A stretch of DNA of 55,879 bases, taken from NCBI GenBank assembly GCA_015057705.1, contig SVDU01000016.1, forward strand, positions 64,849-120,727. The letters are read 5' to 3'. The notes beneath the pieces are model-generated. The model made no database searches, had not been told where the DNA came from, and saw only the letters and a program-made list of their open reading frames with translations. The DNA is from Paenibacillaceae bacterium. Its GTDB lineage: Bacteria; Bacillota; Clostridia; Lachnospirales; Lachnospiraceae. Both the position numbers and the translations under genes were made by a program. Below, piece after piece: positions 8,664-18,357 of the stretch (position 1 is its first letter; the number at the start of each line of letters is the position of its first letter).

Positions 8664-9863
8664 ATGAAACAAACCATTATCACAGACATCCGCTGCTATA
8701 TTACAAATCCGGAACGGCATAATCTGGTAGCTGTAAAAGTTATGACTGACCGGGGCGTTTACGGGGTTGGCTGCGGAACCTTTCAGCAACGGCCGCTGGC
8801 AGTAAAATCTGCTGTAGAGGATTATTTAAAACCCATCCTGATCGGCCGGGATGCCAATGATATTGAGGATCTCTGGAATCTGATGATGGTCAATTCCTAC
8901 TGGAGAAACGGACCTGTCTTAAATAATGCCATATCAGGCATTGACATGGCGCTCTGGGATATTAAGGGAAAACTTGCTGATATGCCGTTATATCAGCTTT
9001 TAGGCGGAAAATCCCGCACTGCTATCCCCGCCTATACCCATGCAGTCGCTGATTCCATGGAAGAGTTATACCAGGAGATTGAACGAATCCGCAAAGAGGG
9101 GTATCAGCATATCCGGTGCCAGCTTGGATTTTATGGAGGAATACCAGATGATCTTAAAACTCCCTTAAACCCGGTTTCCGGCACTTATTTTAATCAGGAT
9201 GACTATATGCATAACACAGTCACCATGTTTTCAAAGCTTCGTGAACGTTATGGCAGGGACTTCCATATTCTTCATGATGTCCATGAACGTCTTTATCCAA
9301 ACCAGGCCATTCAATTTGCCAAGGAACTGGAACAATATCACCCTTATTACATTGAAGATCTTCTTCCACCGGACCAGAATGAATGGCTGTCCCAGTTACG
9401 AAGCCAGTCCTCCGTCCCTGTTGCAACCGGGGAACTATTTAATAATCCCATGGAATGGAAACATCTGATCGTCAACCGTCAGATTGATTTTCTTCGCTGC
9501 CATGTGTCACAGCTTGGGGGTATCACTCCCGCTCTCAAACTGGCTGCTCTCTGTGAAGCCTTTGGTGTCCGGATTGCATGGCACACTCCCTCCGATATTA
9601 CTCCCATCGGTATTGCTGTAAACACTCACTTAAACATTCATCTGCACAATGCTGCAATTCAGGAAGACATTGATTTAAAAGACAAGATAAAAGCCGTGTT
9701 CCCTGGCTATCATCAATCCCAGGGCGGATATTTCTATCCCATCGAACGTCCAGGCATTGGTGTGGATATTAACGAAGAGGAATTATCCCGCTATCCGGTT
9801 GTCTATCGTCCCCATGAATGGACCCAGAGCCGGATTCCGGACGGCACTCTTATCACTCCGTAA
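8664..9863 (+). CDS. RspA-like mannonate/altronate dehydratase (enolase superfamily)
   Basis: Enolase-superfamily enzyme of 399 residues, of the mandelate racemase / D-mannonate dehydratase group. The capping domain has [18 protein letters not shown]; the barrel has [16 protein letters not shown] (metal Asp), YIEDLLPP (metal Glu), GELFNNP (third metal Glu), a His in IAWHTPSD and the end [13 protein letters not shown]. These blocks match RspA/ManD closely. Such enzymes dehydrate D-mannonate or D-altronate to 2-keto-3-deoxygluconate, though some members act poorly on both, so the true substrate is open. The ATG at 8664 has AAAGGAG eight bases upstream; an ATG at 8616 has none. It pairs with the GntR gene 26 bases downstream. 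Confidence 0.85.
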   Translation: MKQTIITDIRCYITNPERHNLVAVKVMTDRGVYGVGCGTFQQRPLAVKSAVEDYLKPILIGRDANDIEDLWNLMMVNSYWRNGPVLNNAISGIDMALWDIKGKLADMPLYQLLGGKSRTAIPAYTHAVADSMEELYQEIERIRKEGYQHIRCQLGFYGGIPDDLKTPLNPVSGTYFNQDDYMHNTVTMFSKLRERYGRDFHILHDVHERLYPNQAIQFAKELEQYHPYYIEDLLPPDQNEWLSQLRSQSSVPVATGELFNNPMEWKHLIVNRQIDFLRCHVSQLGGITPALKLAALCEAFGVRIAWHTPSDITPIGIAVNTHLNIHLHNAAIQEDIDLKDKIKAVFPGYHQSQGGYFYPIERPGIGVDINEEELSRYPVVYRPHEWTQSRIPDGTLITP

Positions 9864-9889
9864 TAACTGCGCTCTATGGAGGTGTGACA

Positions 9890-10618
9890 ATGAGCTCCAG
9901 AAAAACAGAATTTATTGTAATTGATTTAGTCAGTAAAATATATCAACAAAAGTTCTGGAATAACAAGCTACCCACCCAGAGGGATCTGGCATCCGCTTAT
10001 CAGGTGTCCCGTTTTACCATACAAAAAGCCTTAAAGCGCCTGGAAAGCATCGGTCTGATCTCCGTTATTCAGGGGGATGGCATCTATGTCCGGGCCCGGG
10101 CTCTGGGCAATCCTCTGGTATATAACTCCATGATTGAAGTTCCCTATCAGGAGCTTCAGTCTAAAATGCTTTACTTAAAAAAGATTATTCCCGACCCAAA
10201 GCTGGTCAGTATCTTTAATCTAAACCAGAACGAAGAAGTCTGGGAATACAAACGACTGCGCATTGTCCGATATGAAATAACCCAGATTGAAACCGGCTGG
10301 ATCCCCTGTCGTCTGTTTCCGGAACTGAGCAGGGAAATTATTGAAGATTCCATTCAGAACCATGCATTAAAAAATAAGTACCAGATCTCCCATTTCATGA
10401 CCAATTATCAACCCAATTCCCTGACCAAAGAGGAAGCAGAATTGTTGGGCTGTAAAAAAGGAACTCCGGCGATGGAAATAACATCACGCGGAGTTCTAAA
10501 GGATGGAACCATATTTGTATACAGTAAAATCTGTGCGATCCATTATGAATGTACTTACATTATACCATTTAATAAAGAAGTATATCTGTCCCGAAGGAAA
10601 AAAGGAAAGCAGAAATAA
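9890..10618 (+). CDS. GntR/HutC-family transcriptional regulator with UTRA domain
   Basis: Regulator of 242 residues. A winged helix at 1-75 has LPTQRDLASAYQVSRFTIQKAL and a wing with VIQGDGIYV; a UTRA effector domain at about 85-235 contains EEVWEYKRLRIV and MEITSRGVLKDGTIFVYS. HutC-type proteins usually bind a sugar or its phosphate and release the operator. GGAGGTG lies five bases before the ATG at 9890. Cotranscribed with the dehydratase; it probably also governs the divergent PTS gene through the palindrome at 8504. Confidence 0.88.
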   Translation: MSSRKTEFIVIDLVSKIYQQKFWNNKLPTQRDLASAYQVSRFTIQKALKRLESIGLISVIQGDGIYVRARALGNPLVYNSMIEVPYQELQSKMLYLKKIIPDPKLVSIFNLNQNEEVWEYKRLRIVRYEITQIETGWIPCRLFPELSREIIEDSIQNHALKNKYQISHFMTNYQPNSLTKEEAELLGCKKGTPAMEITSRGVLKDGTIFVYSKICAIHYECTYIIPFNKEVYLSRRKKGKQK

Positions 10619-10623
10619 CTGGT

Positions 10624-11100
10624 TTAACGGCTATTTCCATGATTGCCAGTCTCCAGTATTGCAGAAATGGGAAGCCTGGTTTTCGCAGCCGTTTCCTCAG
10701 CAGTCATTCCAGAATCCAGCAGTCTGGCTATCACAGAAGACTGAGATTCTCCTATCTCCAGTATATGATGGTCCGGATCAAAAATCCGGACCTTTTTCTG
10801 TCCCCAGTCCCGCTCAAAACATGGATTCAGATATTCAATGGCATAGCTTGAATTCTCCAGCCTGCTAAGAAAACGTTCCATATCATATTCTTCAAAATAA
10901 AGAGCACTGTCAAGTCCACCAAAGTGCACCCCGCTCCCAACTCCGCTCTCCCAGGCAGATTTCTCCTGCAAAACCAGCCCTTCTGTAAGAATCACATTCT
11001 CTCCAAAATCCGTTACAACAGAAAGACCAAATAACTCTTTATAGAAGGTCTTGGATATTTCTATATCTTTTACAGTCAAGAGTACATTCTTCAGTTTCAT
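10624..11100 (-). CDS. VOC (glyoxalase/bleomycin-resistance fold) protein with extra tail
   Basis: A 158-residue protein. Residues 1-118 are a single VOC domain (KNVLLTVKDIEISKTFYKELFGL at the start, KKVRIFDPDHHILEIGES at the end). About 40 residues follow that look like a small helix-turn-helix (RLLDSGMTAEETAAKTRLP). The substrate cannot be told. It is convergent with the GntR gene, with only five bases between stops. The ATG at 11100 has GGAGTG upstream. Confidence 0.75.
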   Translation of the reverse strand: MKLKNVLLTVKDIEISKTFYKELFGLSVVTDFGENVILTEGLVLQEKSAWESGVGSGVHFGGLDSALYFEEYDMERFLSRLENSSYAIEYLNPCFERDWGQKKVRIFDPDHHILEIGESQSSVIARLLDSGMTAEETAAKTRLPISAILETGNHGNSR

Positions 11101-11347
11101 ATTTCCACTCCTTTTTCATTCTTTTATTTCATTATACCATTATATACATCAAGTACAAATACATATAAAAACAGTAGGTTAAATTCAACATATTACCTAT
11201 ACAATTTTTCAAAATGAGAACCACAATCAATAAATAAGTCCTAAATTATATATACAAATTACAATTTAAGTGGTAAAATTTATGTAAAATCATTCGACAT
11301 ATTTCAACACAATGTATTAAATTTCAACATTAATGGAGGACATGTAT

Positions 11348-12394
11348 ATGAATATGAATCATGAGGAAAATGTTTATAAAACACTTTCAGAGATTAATCT
11401 GTCTGATGTAATGGAGATCAGTCTGCTGCAAAAATTCCTTGATAATTTTGCAGTTAGTATGAATCTGGCCAGCGTTGCGGTGGACCGGGTGGGAAATCCT
11501 GTTACTAATCCTAGTTCCTATACCAGAATCTGCGCAAATTACACCCATTCAACAAAAACCGGAGACGACCGGTGTGCTGCCTCCCATATAAGAGGCGGTC
11601 AGGAAGCCGCCAGAACCGGAAGACCCTACATTTTTAAATGCCATTCAGGGCTGATCGATTTCGCAGCTCCAATCATGGTGGAAGGGGAATTAATCGGAAC
11701 GATTCTCGGCGGACAGACCTTAAGCGGCAAGCCAAATGAAGATGAATTCCGACGGGTTGCAAGAGAAATCGGAGTCAATGAAGATCAATACATAAATGCG
11801 CTTCATGAAGTGAAGTTTACCTCAGAGAAAAGTATACAGGCAGCGGCTGAAGTACTTTTTATAGTTGCTAACTCCCTTTCCCAGATCGGTTATCAGAAAT
11901 ATAAGTTAAAAACAATGAGCAGGGATCTGGTAGATCAGTTTACCGTGATCGAGGCAACCATGGAAGAGCTTGCCTCCTCATCCATACAGGTCAATGAAAA
12001 TCAGAATGAACTGAACAAAGAGATTTTAAATGTAAAACAGATATCCGAGCAGATCAACGTAATTCTCAACTCAATTAAGAGCATTGCAGACCAGACGAAG
12101 CTGTTAGGACTTAACGCTTCCATTGAAGCTGCACGGGCCGGTGAGGCTGGAAAAGGCTTCGCAGTGGTTGCCACAGAGATACAAAAGCTTTCCCAGAATT
12201 CAAAAGATACTGCAACAAAGGTGGTACAGCTGACCGAAGACGTACAGAAATCAATTACAAAGACACTGCAGTTTTCCAATTCAACCATGAAAAATACGGA
12301 ACAGCAGTCATCAGGAATTGAGGAAACGACTGCAAGTATTGAAGAGGTTTTAGCTTTAACAAATGAATTAAATAAAATGGCCAATGCGAAATAA
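11348..12394 (+). CDS. PocR-sensor methyl-accepting signalling protein
   Basis: A soluble 348-residue protein. Residues about 10-180 form a PocR-type sensory domain ([25 protein letters not shown] with conserved Cys and His, then [13 protein letters not shown] and GTILGGQ). The C-terminal part is a short methyl-accepting signalling hairpin with [27 protein letters not shown]. PocR domains bind small hydrocarbon derivatives or metal/redox ligands. Three ATGs lie close together; GGAGG at 11335-11339 is best placed for the one at 11348. No membrane segment, so it senses a cytoplasmic signal. Confidence 0.85.
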   Translation: MNMNHEENVYKTLSEINLSDVMEISLLQKFLDNFAVSMNLASVAVDRVGNPVTNPSSYTRICANYTHSTKTGDDRCAASHIRGGQEAARTGRPYIFKCHSGLIDFAAPIMVEGELIGTILGGQTLSGKPNEDEFRRVAREIGVNEDQYINALHEVKFTSEKSIQAAAEVLFIVANSLSQIGYQKYKLKTMSRDLVDQFTVIEATMEELASSSIQVNENQNELNKEILNVKQISEQINVILNSIKSIADQTKLLGLNASIEAARAGEAGKGFAVVATEIQKLSQNSKDTATKVVQLTEDVQKSITKTLQFSNSTMKNTEQQSSGIEETTASIEEVLALTNELNKMANAK

Positions 12395-12396
12395 GA

Positions 12397-12441
12397 AATA
12401 CCGGGAAATGATATCCTTCAGACAATCATTTCCCGGTATTT
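12397..12441. terminator. Bidirectional terminator
   Basis: AATACCGGGAAATGAT and its exact complement form a 16-pair stem with T-runs on both strands, between the PocR gene and the convergent ArsR-type regulator. Confidence 0.85.
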
Positions 12442-12454
12442 TTTATTTCCTATA

Positions 12455-13393
12455 TCAATCTTCACGTTTTCCTTTTACAGGACTATAGTGAACCCGGACT
12501 TTAATATCCTGGTTATAGTTACCGAAGCTGCTGCCAAATATGGTTAAACCGCCTGCATTTACTGCATCTTCCTTTACCTGGAATTTTAATTTGATGGGGC
12601 TGCGTTTATCCAGTTTAAAATCATCAATGGTAACGGAAGAAATCTTTAAACCATCAATAAAGGTTCCAAACTGATTGACCACAATCATCTTAAGCAGACC
12701 ATACTGATTCCAGTTGGGAAACCACCAGTCCGGTGTGAAAATTCCCGGAACATCACCGAAATCCCCAGGACTGGTCCACGTTCCCAGTTCCACATTGTTG
12801 ATGCTGATGGTAATATCAGAAGGCCAGTCATTGTTAATTCCAGGCGCTTCACTCCCGATTTCCACAGAAAATGTAATCTGATCAATTTTTTGAAGAGGTG
12901 GCAGCAGATTAGGAATTACATATTCAACGTATCCTTTGGTAAACCAGACAATGTCAGCCTGATACCGGTCCGGGTGAGCAAAATAACGGGGATCATCTAC
13001 CTCTCCAATTATTGCCTGGCTGCTGGCCAGACCGCATGTGGGCAGAACCTCATAATCCGTAAAATATCCCACTTTAATATCCGTGGTATAGGTATTCTTC
13101 CCATCGTCACTTTGTTTCGGAGCAATATCCACCAACAGTTTATCCACATTGACACGGCATATTTTCTGGTTCCCGTGACCATTGTGCTCTGAAATCACAC
13201 AAATCAGGCCGCAGTCTTCCAGTTTCTTAATATGACTGGTCAAAGCCCCATTGGTTACCCCTAAACTGGATGCCAGTTCATTCATGTTTAACTCGGTGTG
13301 CTCAATTAGAAGCTTTATAATATTAATTCTTAATTCCGATCCCAGAGCCACAAAAATCTTCAGCCCTTCCTCAACACTCTTAATATGCAGCAT
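12455..13393 (-). CDS. ArsR-type winged-helix regulator with large C-terminal ligand domain
   Basis: Protein of 312 residues. The N-terminal 75 residues are an ArsR-type winged helix (GLKIFVALGSELRINIIKLL, then LASSLGVTNGALTSHIKKLED). About 220 residues follow with beta-rich character (QITFSVEIGSEAPG, WPSDITISINNVELGTWTSPGDFG, TIFGSSFGNY), a layout seen in regulators next to hemicellulase genes in Lachnospiraceae and Paenibacillus. The long domain probably binds a sugar. I chose the ATG at 13393, six bases after AAAGGA, over one five codons upstream. It follows the arabinan operon on the same strand and is likely its regulator. Confidence 0.8.
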   Translation of the reverse strand: MLHIKSVEEGLKIFVALGSELRINIIKLLIEHTELNMNELASSLGVTNGALTSHIKKLEDCGLICVISEHNGHGNQKICRVNVDKLLVDIAPKQSDDGKNTYTTDIKVGYFTDYEVLPTCGLASSQAIIGEVDDPRYFAHPDRYQADIVWFTKGYVEYVIPNLLPPLQKIDQITFSVEIGSEAPGINNDWPSDITISINNVELGTWTSPGDFGDVPGIFTPDWWFPNWNQYGLLKMIVVNQFGTFIDGLKISSVTIDDFKLDKRSPIKLKFQVKEDAVNAGGLTIFGSSFGNYNQDIKVRVHYSPVKGKRED

Positions 13394-13510
13394 AGCAAAT
13401 CCTTTCACGCAGATGAGCAGTATACTATGAAAATCTTCTCTTTATTCTAACTAACATCATACATGAATTCTTGTTTTCATACAATACTGTTTTTTAATGA
13501 ACCCAACGGC

Positions 13511-15133
13511 TCACTTTACCCTGCTCGCCCATATACTGGTGTTATTATCCCCAATGGCAGTAAAAGTCATCACCTGCTCTGACTCCATTTTTTCGTTATG
13601 CTGTTTAAAGAATACGCCATGATACTCCGTATTGTCCATCCTAACGGTGATGAAATCATACCGGTCACCTTTTGTCTTTTCCCACGTTCCTTCCCTGTCA
13701 CCTTCAATTTTTCCGTCTTTCAGCAAAGTAATTGATTCCGGGCTGCTAAGCCTGGGGGAGGTATCCGATCCATGATTGATAAATTCATATCTGCCCATAA
13801 TCTCACTATCCCGGTAATGACCCGCCGTTTCATTCCGGTTTTCAAATACAGCCGTTACCGGCCAGCCATTCTGATTAAGAAATTGCTGGTGAACCCGGAC
13901 TTCATGATACCCGGTACCCTGATCAAATCTCTGATGGTAAATCAGATAATGCTGTCCGTCTTCGTCAATTAATGCTGAGTTGTGACCGGCCGCTTTATAT
14001 CCCACACTGGCTCCGGAAAACTTATAATTTCCAATCAGCTTAATGCCATAGGAATCATTGTTTCTAGAACTGTCCGCCGCATTATTTCCTGCTGCATCCA
14101 GATAAGGCCCCGTGACCTCCTTTGACCGAAACAGGCGCATGTTGTATCCACCATTGGCTGTCAACGCTCCATATGTCTCATATAAATAATAATATCCGGC
14201 GCCAGCATCATAGACAATATAGGGTCCTTCTCCTGACTGATGATTTCCTCCTGCAAGGTGGATACCAAAATACCGGTCAACATAATTTCCGCTTATTGTA
14301 TCCTGAAAATCTGTTCCGGGGTATTTTGCCTCTCCTGTCTCTCTGTCCAGTTCCAGCAAATAGATTCCTCCGGACCAGGAACCATAAACCATATAGAGCC
14401 TTTGACCCTGTTTGTCAAAAAACAGTGCCGGATCAATGGCGTTTGGACAATAGTTGTGATTCCACTCTTCCCCAGTAAACCACTTTGGGTTTAATCCATC
14501 TTTCAATTTTCCGGAATCAATCAGCTTTTTAATATGTATGGCATCCGTATCCCACCGGGTATTTCTTTGACTTTTCCCGTCTGGCTTTCCGTTTTTCGTA
14601 AAACCGGAATAAATAACGGTACTGACATAGGTATAGGGTCCTTCTATATCCTGTGATACTGCATAACCAATACAGGAGCGACGCCATGTGGAAGAAGCGC
14701 TGTAATAAATCAAATATGCACCTTTTGTACCGTCACCGTTTTTATAATAGGGATTCCAGATCACATCCGGCGCCCATACGGCATATTTCCCACCTGAGCA
14801 GTCTCCATCATCGTAACCTGCCCAGCGAAAAGATTCTGCCAGATTCTCTTTTACATTTCCAAAAAGCCAATTATTGGTAACATTATCATAATCCCCGCCC
14901 ATAGATCTCCAGTCCACCAGATCTTTTGATTTTGCGCCTGCTAAATGAGAACCAAATATATAATATTCTCCGCTTTTGGCCTTTACTATGGATGGATCGT
15001 GGACTGATACCCGATCAGGTAATTTACTTCTTCCCCCTGCAAAGGCAGCGATTCCCCCAGATACCAGCAGAACCATAACCAAAACTGCAGCTCCATATTT
15101 AACTGCTTTTATACGTTTTATTCCATCGCCCAT
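13511..15133 (-). CDS. Extracellular GH43 endo-1,5-alpha-L-arabinanase
   Basis: A 540-residue secreted enzyme. Residues 13-33 form a signal peptide or membrane anchor. The five-bladed GH43 propeller follows, with the catalytic base Asp46 (VHDPSIV), the pKa-modulating Asp in AIDPALFFD (near 235) and the general acid Glu in SGEGPYIVYD (near 304). The last about 110 residues form the extra beta-barrel domain typical of long endo-arabinanases. It cuts the arabinan side chains of pectin outside the cell; the products would enter through the ABC importer directly upstream. The start is four bases after the permease stop. Confidence 0.9.
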   Translation of the reverse strand: MGDGIKRIKAVKYGAAVLVMVLLVSGGIAAFAGGRSKLPDRVSVHDPSIVKAKSGEYYIFGSHLAGAKSKDLVDWRSMGGDYDNVTNNWLFGNVKENLAESFRWAGYDDGDCSGGKYAVWAPDVIWNPYYKNGDGTKGAYLIYYSASSTWRRSCIGYAVSQDIEGPYTYVSTVIYSGFTKNGKPDGKSQRNTRWDTDAIHIKKLIDSGKLKDGLNPKWFTGEEWNHNYCPNAIDPALFFDKQGQRLYMVYGSWSGGIYLLELDRETGEAKYPGTDFQDTISGNYVDRYFGIHLAGGNHQSGEGPYIVYDAGAGYYYLYETYGALTANGGYNMRLFRSKEVTGPYLDAAGNNAADSSRNNDSYGIKLIGNYKFSGASVGYKAAGHNSALIDEDGQHYLIYHQRFDQGTGYHEVRVHQQFLNQNGWPVTAVFENRNETAGHYRDSEIMGRYEFINHGSDTSPRLSSPESITLLKDGKIEGDREGTWEKTKGDRYDFITVRMDNTEYHGVFFKQHNEKMESEQVMTFTAIGDNNTSIWASRVK

Positions 15134-15137
15134 TTAA

Positions 15138-15986
15138 TTACCCCTTTACTGCACCGGCTGTCATACCATCAATAAAATAGTTCTGAAAGCACAAGAATAC
15201 GATCAATACCGGTAAAATCGCAAACATGGATCCTGCTATCAATAAATCATAATTATTGCCGTAAGGCGTCAGCAGGGTATTCAGCCCGATGGGCAGCGTG
15301 AATTGATTGGAGCTCCGGTAAACCATCATGGGCCAGAGCATATTATTCCATGATCCCATAGCACATAAAATCCCCATGGCCGCAAATGCAGGTTTGGTTA
15401 AGGGCATCATGATCTTCACACAGATTCCAAACTCTGTGGCTCCATCGATCCGTCCGGCATCCAGCAGTTCCTTTGGTAAAGAAACCATATACTGACGGAA
15501 GAAAAAGATGGTAGATGCACTGCATAACCCGGGAAGAATTACGCCGGCAGTGGTATCAATCAGTTTTAGATCGATCATCTCCTGATACAGAGGCAGCATC
15601 AAAATTTCAAACGGGACCATCATGGTTGCAATTACCAGAAAAAACAACACATTCTTCAGCCTATAGTTATACATAGTCAGTCCATAAGCTACAAAATAGC
15701 AGATAATCAGCGTCAGTAATACGGAAAGCAGAGTCAGTACCATGCTGTTTTTAAACCACATAAAATACTTTTTTGAATCCGCATTCCAGGAAAAAAGATA
15801 AGTGTAATTACTAAATGACATTGTGGAAATATCCAGGTTAATGCTAAGTCCGCGGCGGATCAATTCTCTTCCCGGCCGAAAAGAAGCCAGAAAGCCTGCC
15901 AGTACAGGAAACAGTACCATAAGGCTGAGGAATGCGAAGGCTGCCGTTGACACTGCGGAAAGGAGTTTTTTCTTATTAATATTCAT
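15138..15986 (-). CDS. Carbohydrate ABC permease (MalG/AraQ-type)
   Basis: Inner-membrane permease of 282 residues with six membrane segments. The cytoplasmic EAA loop reads ELLDAGRIDGATEFGICVKIMMPLTKPA, which docks on the ATPase. No ATPase gene is in the operon, so a shared MsmX-like ATPase is expected. It sits between the partner permease (two bases upstream) and the arabinanase, which points to arabino-oligosaccharides as cargo. Confidence 0.92.
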   Translation of the reverse strand: MNINKKKLLSAVSTAAFAFLSLMVLFPVLAGFLASFRPGRELIRRGLSINLDISTMSFSNYTYLFSWNADSKKYFMWFKNSMVLTLLSVLLTLIICYFVAYGLTMYNYRLKNVLFFLVIATMMVPFEILMLPLYQEMIDLKLIDTTAGVILPGLCSASTIFFFRQYMVSLPKELLDAGRIDGATEFGICVKIMMPLTKPAFAAMGILCAMGSWNNMLWPMMVYRSSNQFTLPIGLNTLLTPYGNNYDLLIAGSMFAILPVLIVFLCFQNYFIDGMTAGAVKG

Positions 15987-15988
15987 AA

Positions 15989-16885
15989 TTAATTTTCCTC
16001 CTTTTTAAAAGTTCCGTTAAGAATCAGCTGAATCACATTTATAATTAGTGCCATTCCAAGGAGAGTTAACCCAACAGCTGAGGCATATCCCATCTGATTC
16101 TTTTCGATTCCCCTTTTATAAAGGTATCCCACAATAGTCAGTCCAATATTTTTCGGCGAAGAATTTCCTGCCCACAGCATGAAGCTTTCCAAAAACATGG
16201 ACAGTCCGGCATAAACACTGATGGTTAGTACGTAGATCGTGGTGGGTCTCAGCAAAGGAATGGTAATATAACGGAATTTGTTCCATGCAGATGCCCCGTC
16301 TATGGAGGCTGATTCATACAGGGTGGTATCAATGTTTTTAAGACCAGACAGAAAATACAGCATATTCACGCCGGTCCACCTCCAGCAGCAAAGGGTTAAA
16401 AGCGCGCACATGGCGAAACCTCTCTCTTTCAGCCAAGGAATGGGTGCCTTTCCCAGAAAGTTTAAAAAGACATTCATCTGACCCGTTGGAAGTTCAGAAA
16501 ACATCAGGCGGAATAAAGTGCCTGAAATCACCACTGAAGTCAGGGCTGGTAAATATAAAGCCCCTTTCCATAATCCTTTTGCCTTTACCAGATTGCTGTC
16601 CATTAAAACAGCAAACAACATTGGAAATGGAATCAGTAATACAATAGAAAAAAACATATAGGTAAGACTGTTTCTGATTGCTGCGTGAAACGTGGTATCT
16701 TTCAACAGCTTCTCATAATTTGTAAGACCGATCCACTCAATCTGACCCGGAAGAATACTCTGAAAACTCATTTTAACCGTGCTGAACAGAGGATAAATCC
16801 AAAACACAGTAAAACTCAATAAAAATGGCAGCACAAATAGAAATGGAGCTGCTTTTTGCGAATAGAAAATCCGTTTTATTTTCAT
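15989..16885 (-). CDS. Carbohydrate ABC permease (MalF/AraP-type)
   Basis: Permease of 298 residues with six membrane segments; the EAA loop reads LYESASIDGASAWNKFRYITIPLLRP. Partner of the permease directly downstream; together they form the membrane pore for the binding protein encoded 32 bases upstream. Confidence 0.92.
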   Translation of the reverse strand: MKIKRIFYSQKAAPFLFVLPFLLSFTVFWIYPLFSTVKMSFQSILPGQIEWIGLTNYEKLLKDTTFHAAIRNSLTYMFFSIVLLIPFPMLFAVLMDSNLVKAKGLWKGALYLPALTSVVISGTLFRLMFSELPTGQMNVFLNFLGKAPIPWLKERGFAMCALLTLCCWRWTGVNMLYFLSGLKNIDTTLYESASIDGASAWNKFRYITIPLLRPTTIYVLTISVYAGLSMFLESFMLWAGNSSPKNIGLTIVGYLYKRGIEKNQMGYASAVGLTLLGMALIINVIQLILNGTFKKEEN

Positions 16886-16917
16886 TCAACCCCCTCCAAT
16901 AGTGAAGCATAACAGAA

Positions 16918-18294
16918 CTACTGCTCCAATTCCAGATAATCCTGGGCTTCCTTTAAAGCCTCATCCACATCCTTACCGTCTTGTAATACCTGGTTTAAGG
17001 TGGTTGTACAGAAATAATCATTAATTGCAGGAGTCATTTTGGTTATACTTAAGGTATTGATTTCTGATTTAACCTCATTTAAAACATCAAAGGGATTTGT
17101 CTTAAAAAAGCTGATATATTGATTGGATGAATCATTGGTTACTGTAACATCCGTCCATAAGTCTGTATTGCATACATCAAATCCAAGCTGCTCCCAGATC
17201 TGGCGGCTTCCTTCTGAAGAGCACTTGGCATATGTAATAAAATCTGCTGCCAGCTTTGGATCTGAAGACTGTTTCGTCACTACAGTTCCTGTCCCTCCAA
17301 TTCCTACAGACCGGTTCTGACCTTCTTCAAATACCGGCAACGGTGCCAGCGCTATCTTTCCTTTCATCTCAGGCATATAATTAACAAAGCGGCTCATAAA
17401 CCATAATGCTTTAGGAAAAGAAGCAATATTACCATCCAGGATATTCTGGAACCCCTCTTCCAAATCCACAATACCAGCTGGTGAGACCATGGCAATCCCG
17501 TCTTTTAACCAGGCCTGCTGCATGGTAAGCATATTTTTCACAGATTCAAGTTCCACATTCAAGGTGCCGTCCTTAGCAGCTGCCCAGTCTTCCCCATATT
17601 CAGACATCGCAACAGTCAGCCAGTCAACGCCCCCAGTATCCACACTGGTCAGCTTCACCTTTCCATCTGACGCCTCTTTTAATTTTCTTCCGGCCTCGGT
17701 GTAATCATCCCATGTCTTGATTTTTGTATAATCAATTCCATACTGATCCAGTATTTCCGTATTATAATACATAACTGTAGCTCCTACATGGGTAGGCGCA
17801 CCATAGTAATTACCATCTTTTGAATAAACATCTAATCTGGAAGGTACCAGATTATTCTGATACGGCTTGATTGCATCGTTTAATGGATAAAGCTGTACAT
17901 CCCCCTGAAGAAAGTTTGGAAACTGACCGATCTCCACATCACAGAGATCCGGCGCTCCCTGTCCGGTCTGTAATGCCATAATCAGTTTATTATGCATATC
18001 GGAAAACGGGTAAGTCGTAAAGGTTACCTGAATCTGACGGTCAGGATTCTCTTTATTCCACCGTTCTACCATATCCGCGTAAAAAGTATTATGCAGCTCA
18101 GCAAATGACCACATATTAAGGTGTGTACCGGAATCCGGTCCCACAGTATTCACCACTTCTTTGTTATCTTCTGATGCTGATTCCTGTACATCGGTATTTG
18201 CTTTTGGATCTGTTCCTGCTTTGGTACTGCATCCAGATAAAATCATAGCAGCCGTTACGGCACCAGCAAGGAAAACAGTTAAATTACGTTTCAT
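16918..18294 (-). CDS. Sugar-binding lipoprotein of the arabinan ABC importer
   Basis: Extracellular solute-binding protein (family 1) of 458 residues. The lipobox ILSGC places the lipidated Cys at residue 22. The mature part has the usual periplasmic-binding layout (VTFTTYPFSDMHNKLIMALQTG, then YGAPTHVGATVMYYNTEIL). It captures arabino-oligosaccharides at the cell surface, judging from flanking GH43 genes. A strong GGAGAAACG site precedes the ATG. Confidence 0.92.
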   Translation of the reverse strand: MKRNLTVFLAGAVTAAMILSGCSTKAGTDPKANTDVQESASEDNKEVVNTVGPDSGTHLNMWSFAELHNTFYADMVERWNKENPDRQIQVTFTTYPFSDMHNKLIMALQTGQGAPDLCDVEIGQFPNFLQGDVQLYPLNDAIKPYQNNLVPSRLDVYSKDGNYYGAPTHVGATVMYYNTEILDQYGIDYTKIKTWDDYTEAGRKLKEASDGKVKLTSVDTGGVDWLTVAMSEYGEDWAAAKDGTLNVELESVKNMLTMQQAWLKDGIAMVSPAGIVDLEEGFQNILDGNIASFPKALWFMSRFVNYMPEMKGKIALAPLPVFEEGQNRSVGIGGTGTVVTKQSSDPKLAADFITYAKCSSEGSRQIWEQLGFDVCNTDLWTDVTVTNDSSNQYISFFKTNPFDVLNEVKSEINTLSITKMTPAINDYFCTTTLNQVLQDGKDVDEALKEAQDYLELEQ

Positions 18295-18325
18295 ATCGTT
18301 TCTCCTTTACATTATATTGAATTAT

Positions 18326-18341
18326 TTTAGTTTATTCTAAA
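18326..18341. promoter_or_regulatory. Candidate operator in the arabinan operon
   Basis: TTTAG-TTTATT-CTAAA is a dyad between the GH43 gene and the binding-protein gene. TTTATTCTAA recurs at 13441-13450 upstream of the ArsR-type regulator, and a related TTTACTTAATCTAAA lies at 19421-19435 upstream of the GH43 gene. The three may be sites for that regulator. The sequences are AT-rich, so chance is possible. Confidence 0.3.
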
Positions 18342-18357
18342 CATTTTGACAAAAAAA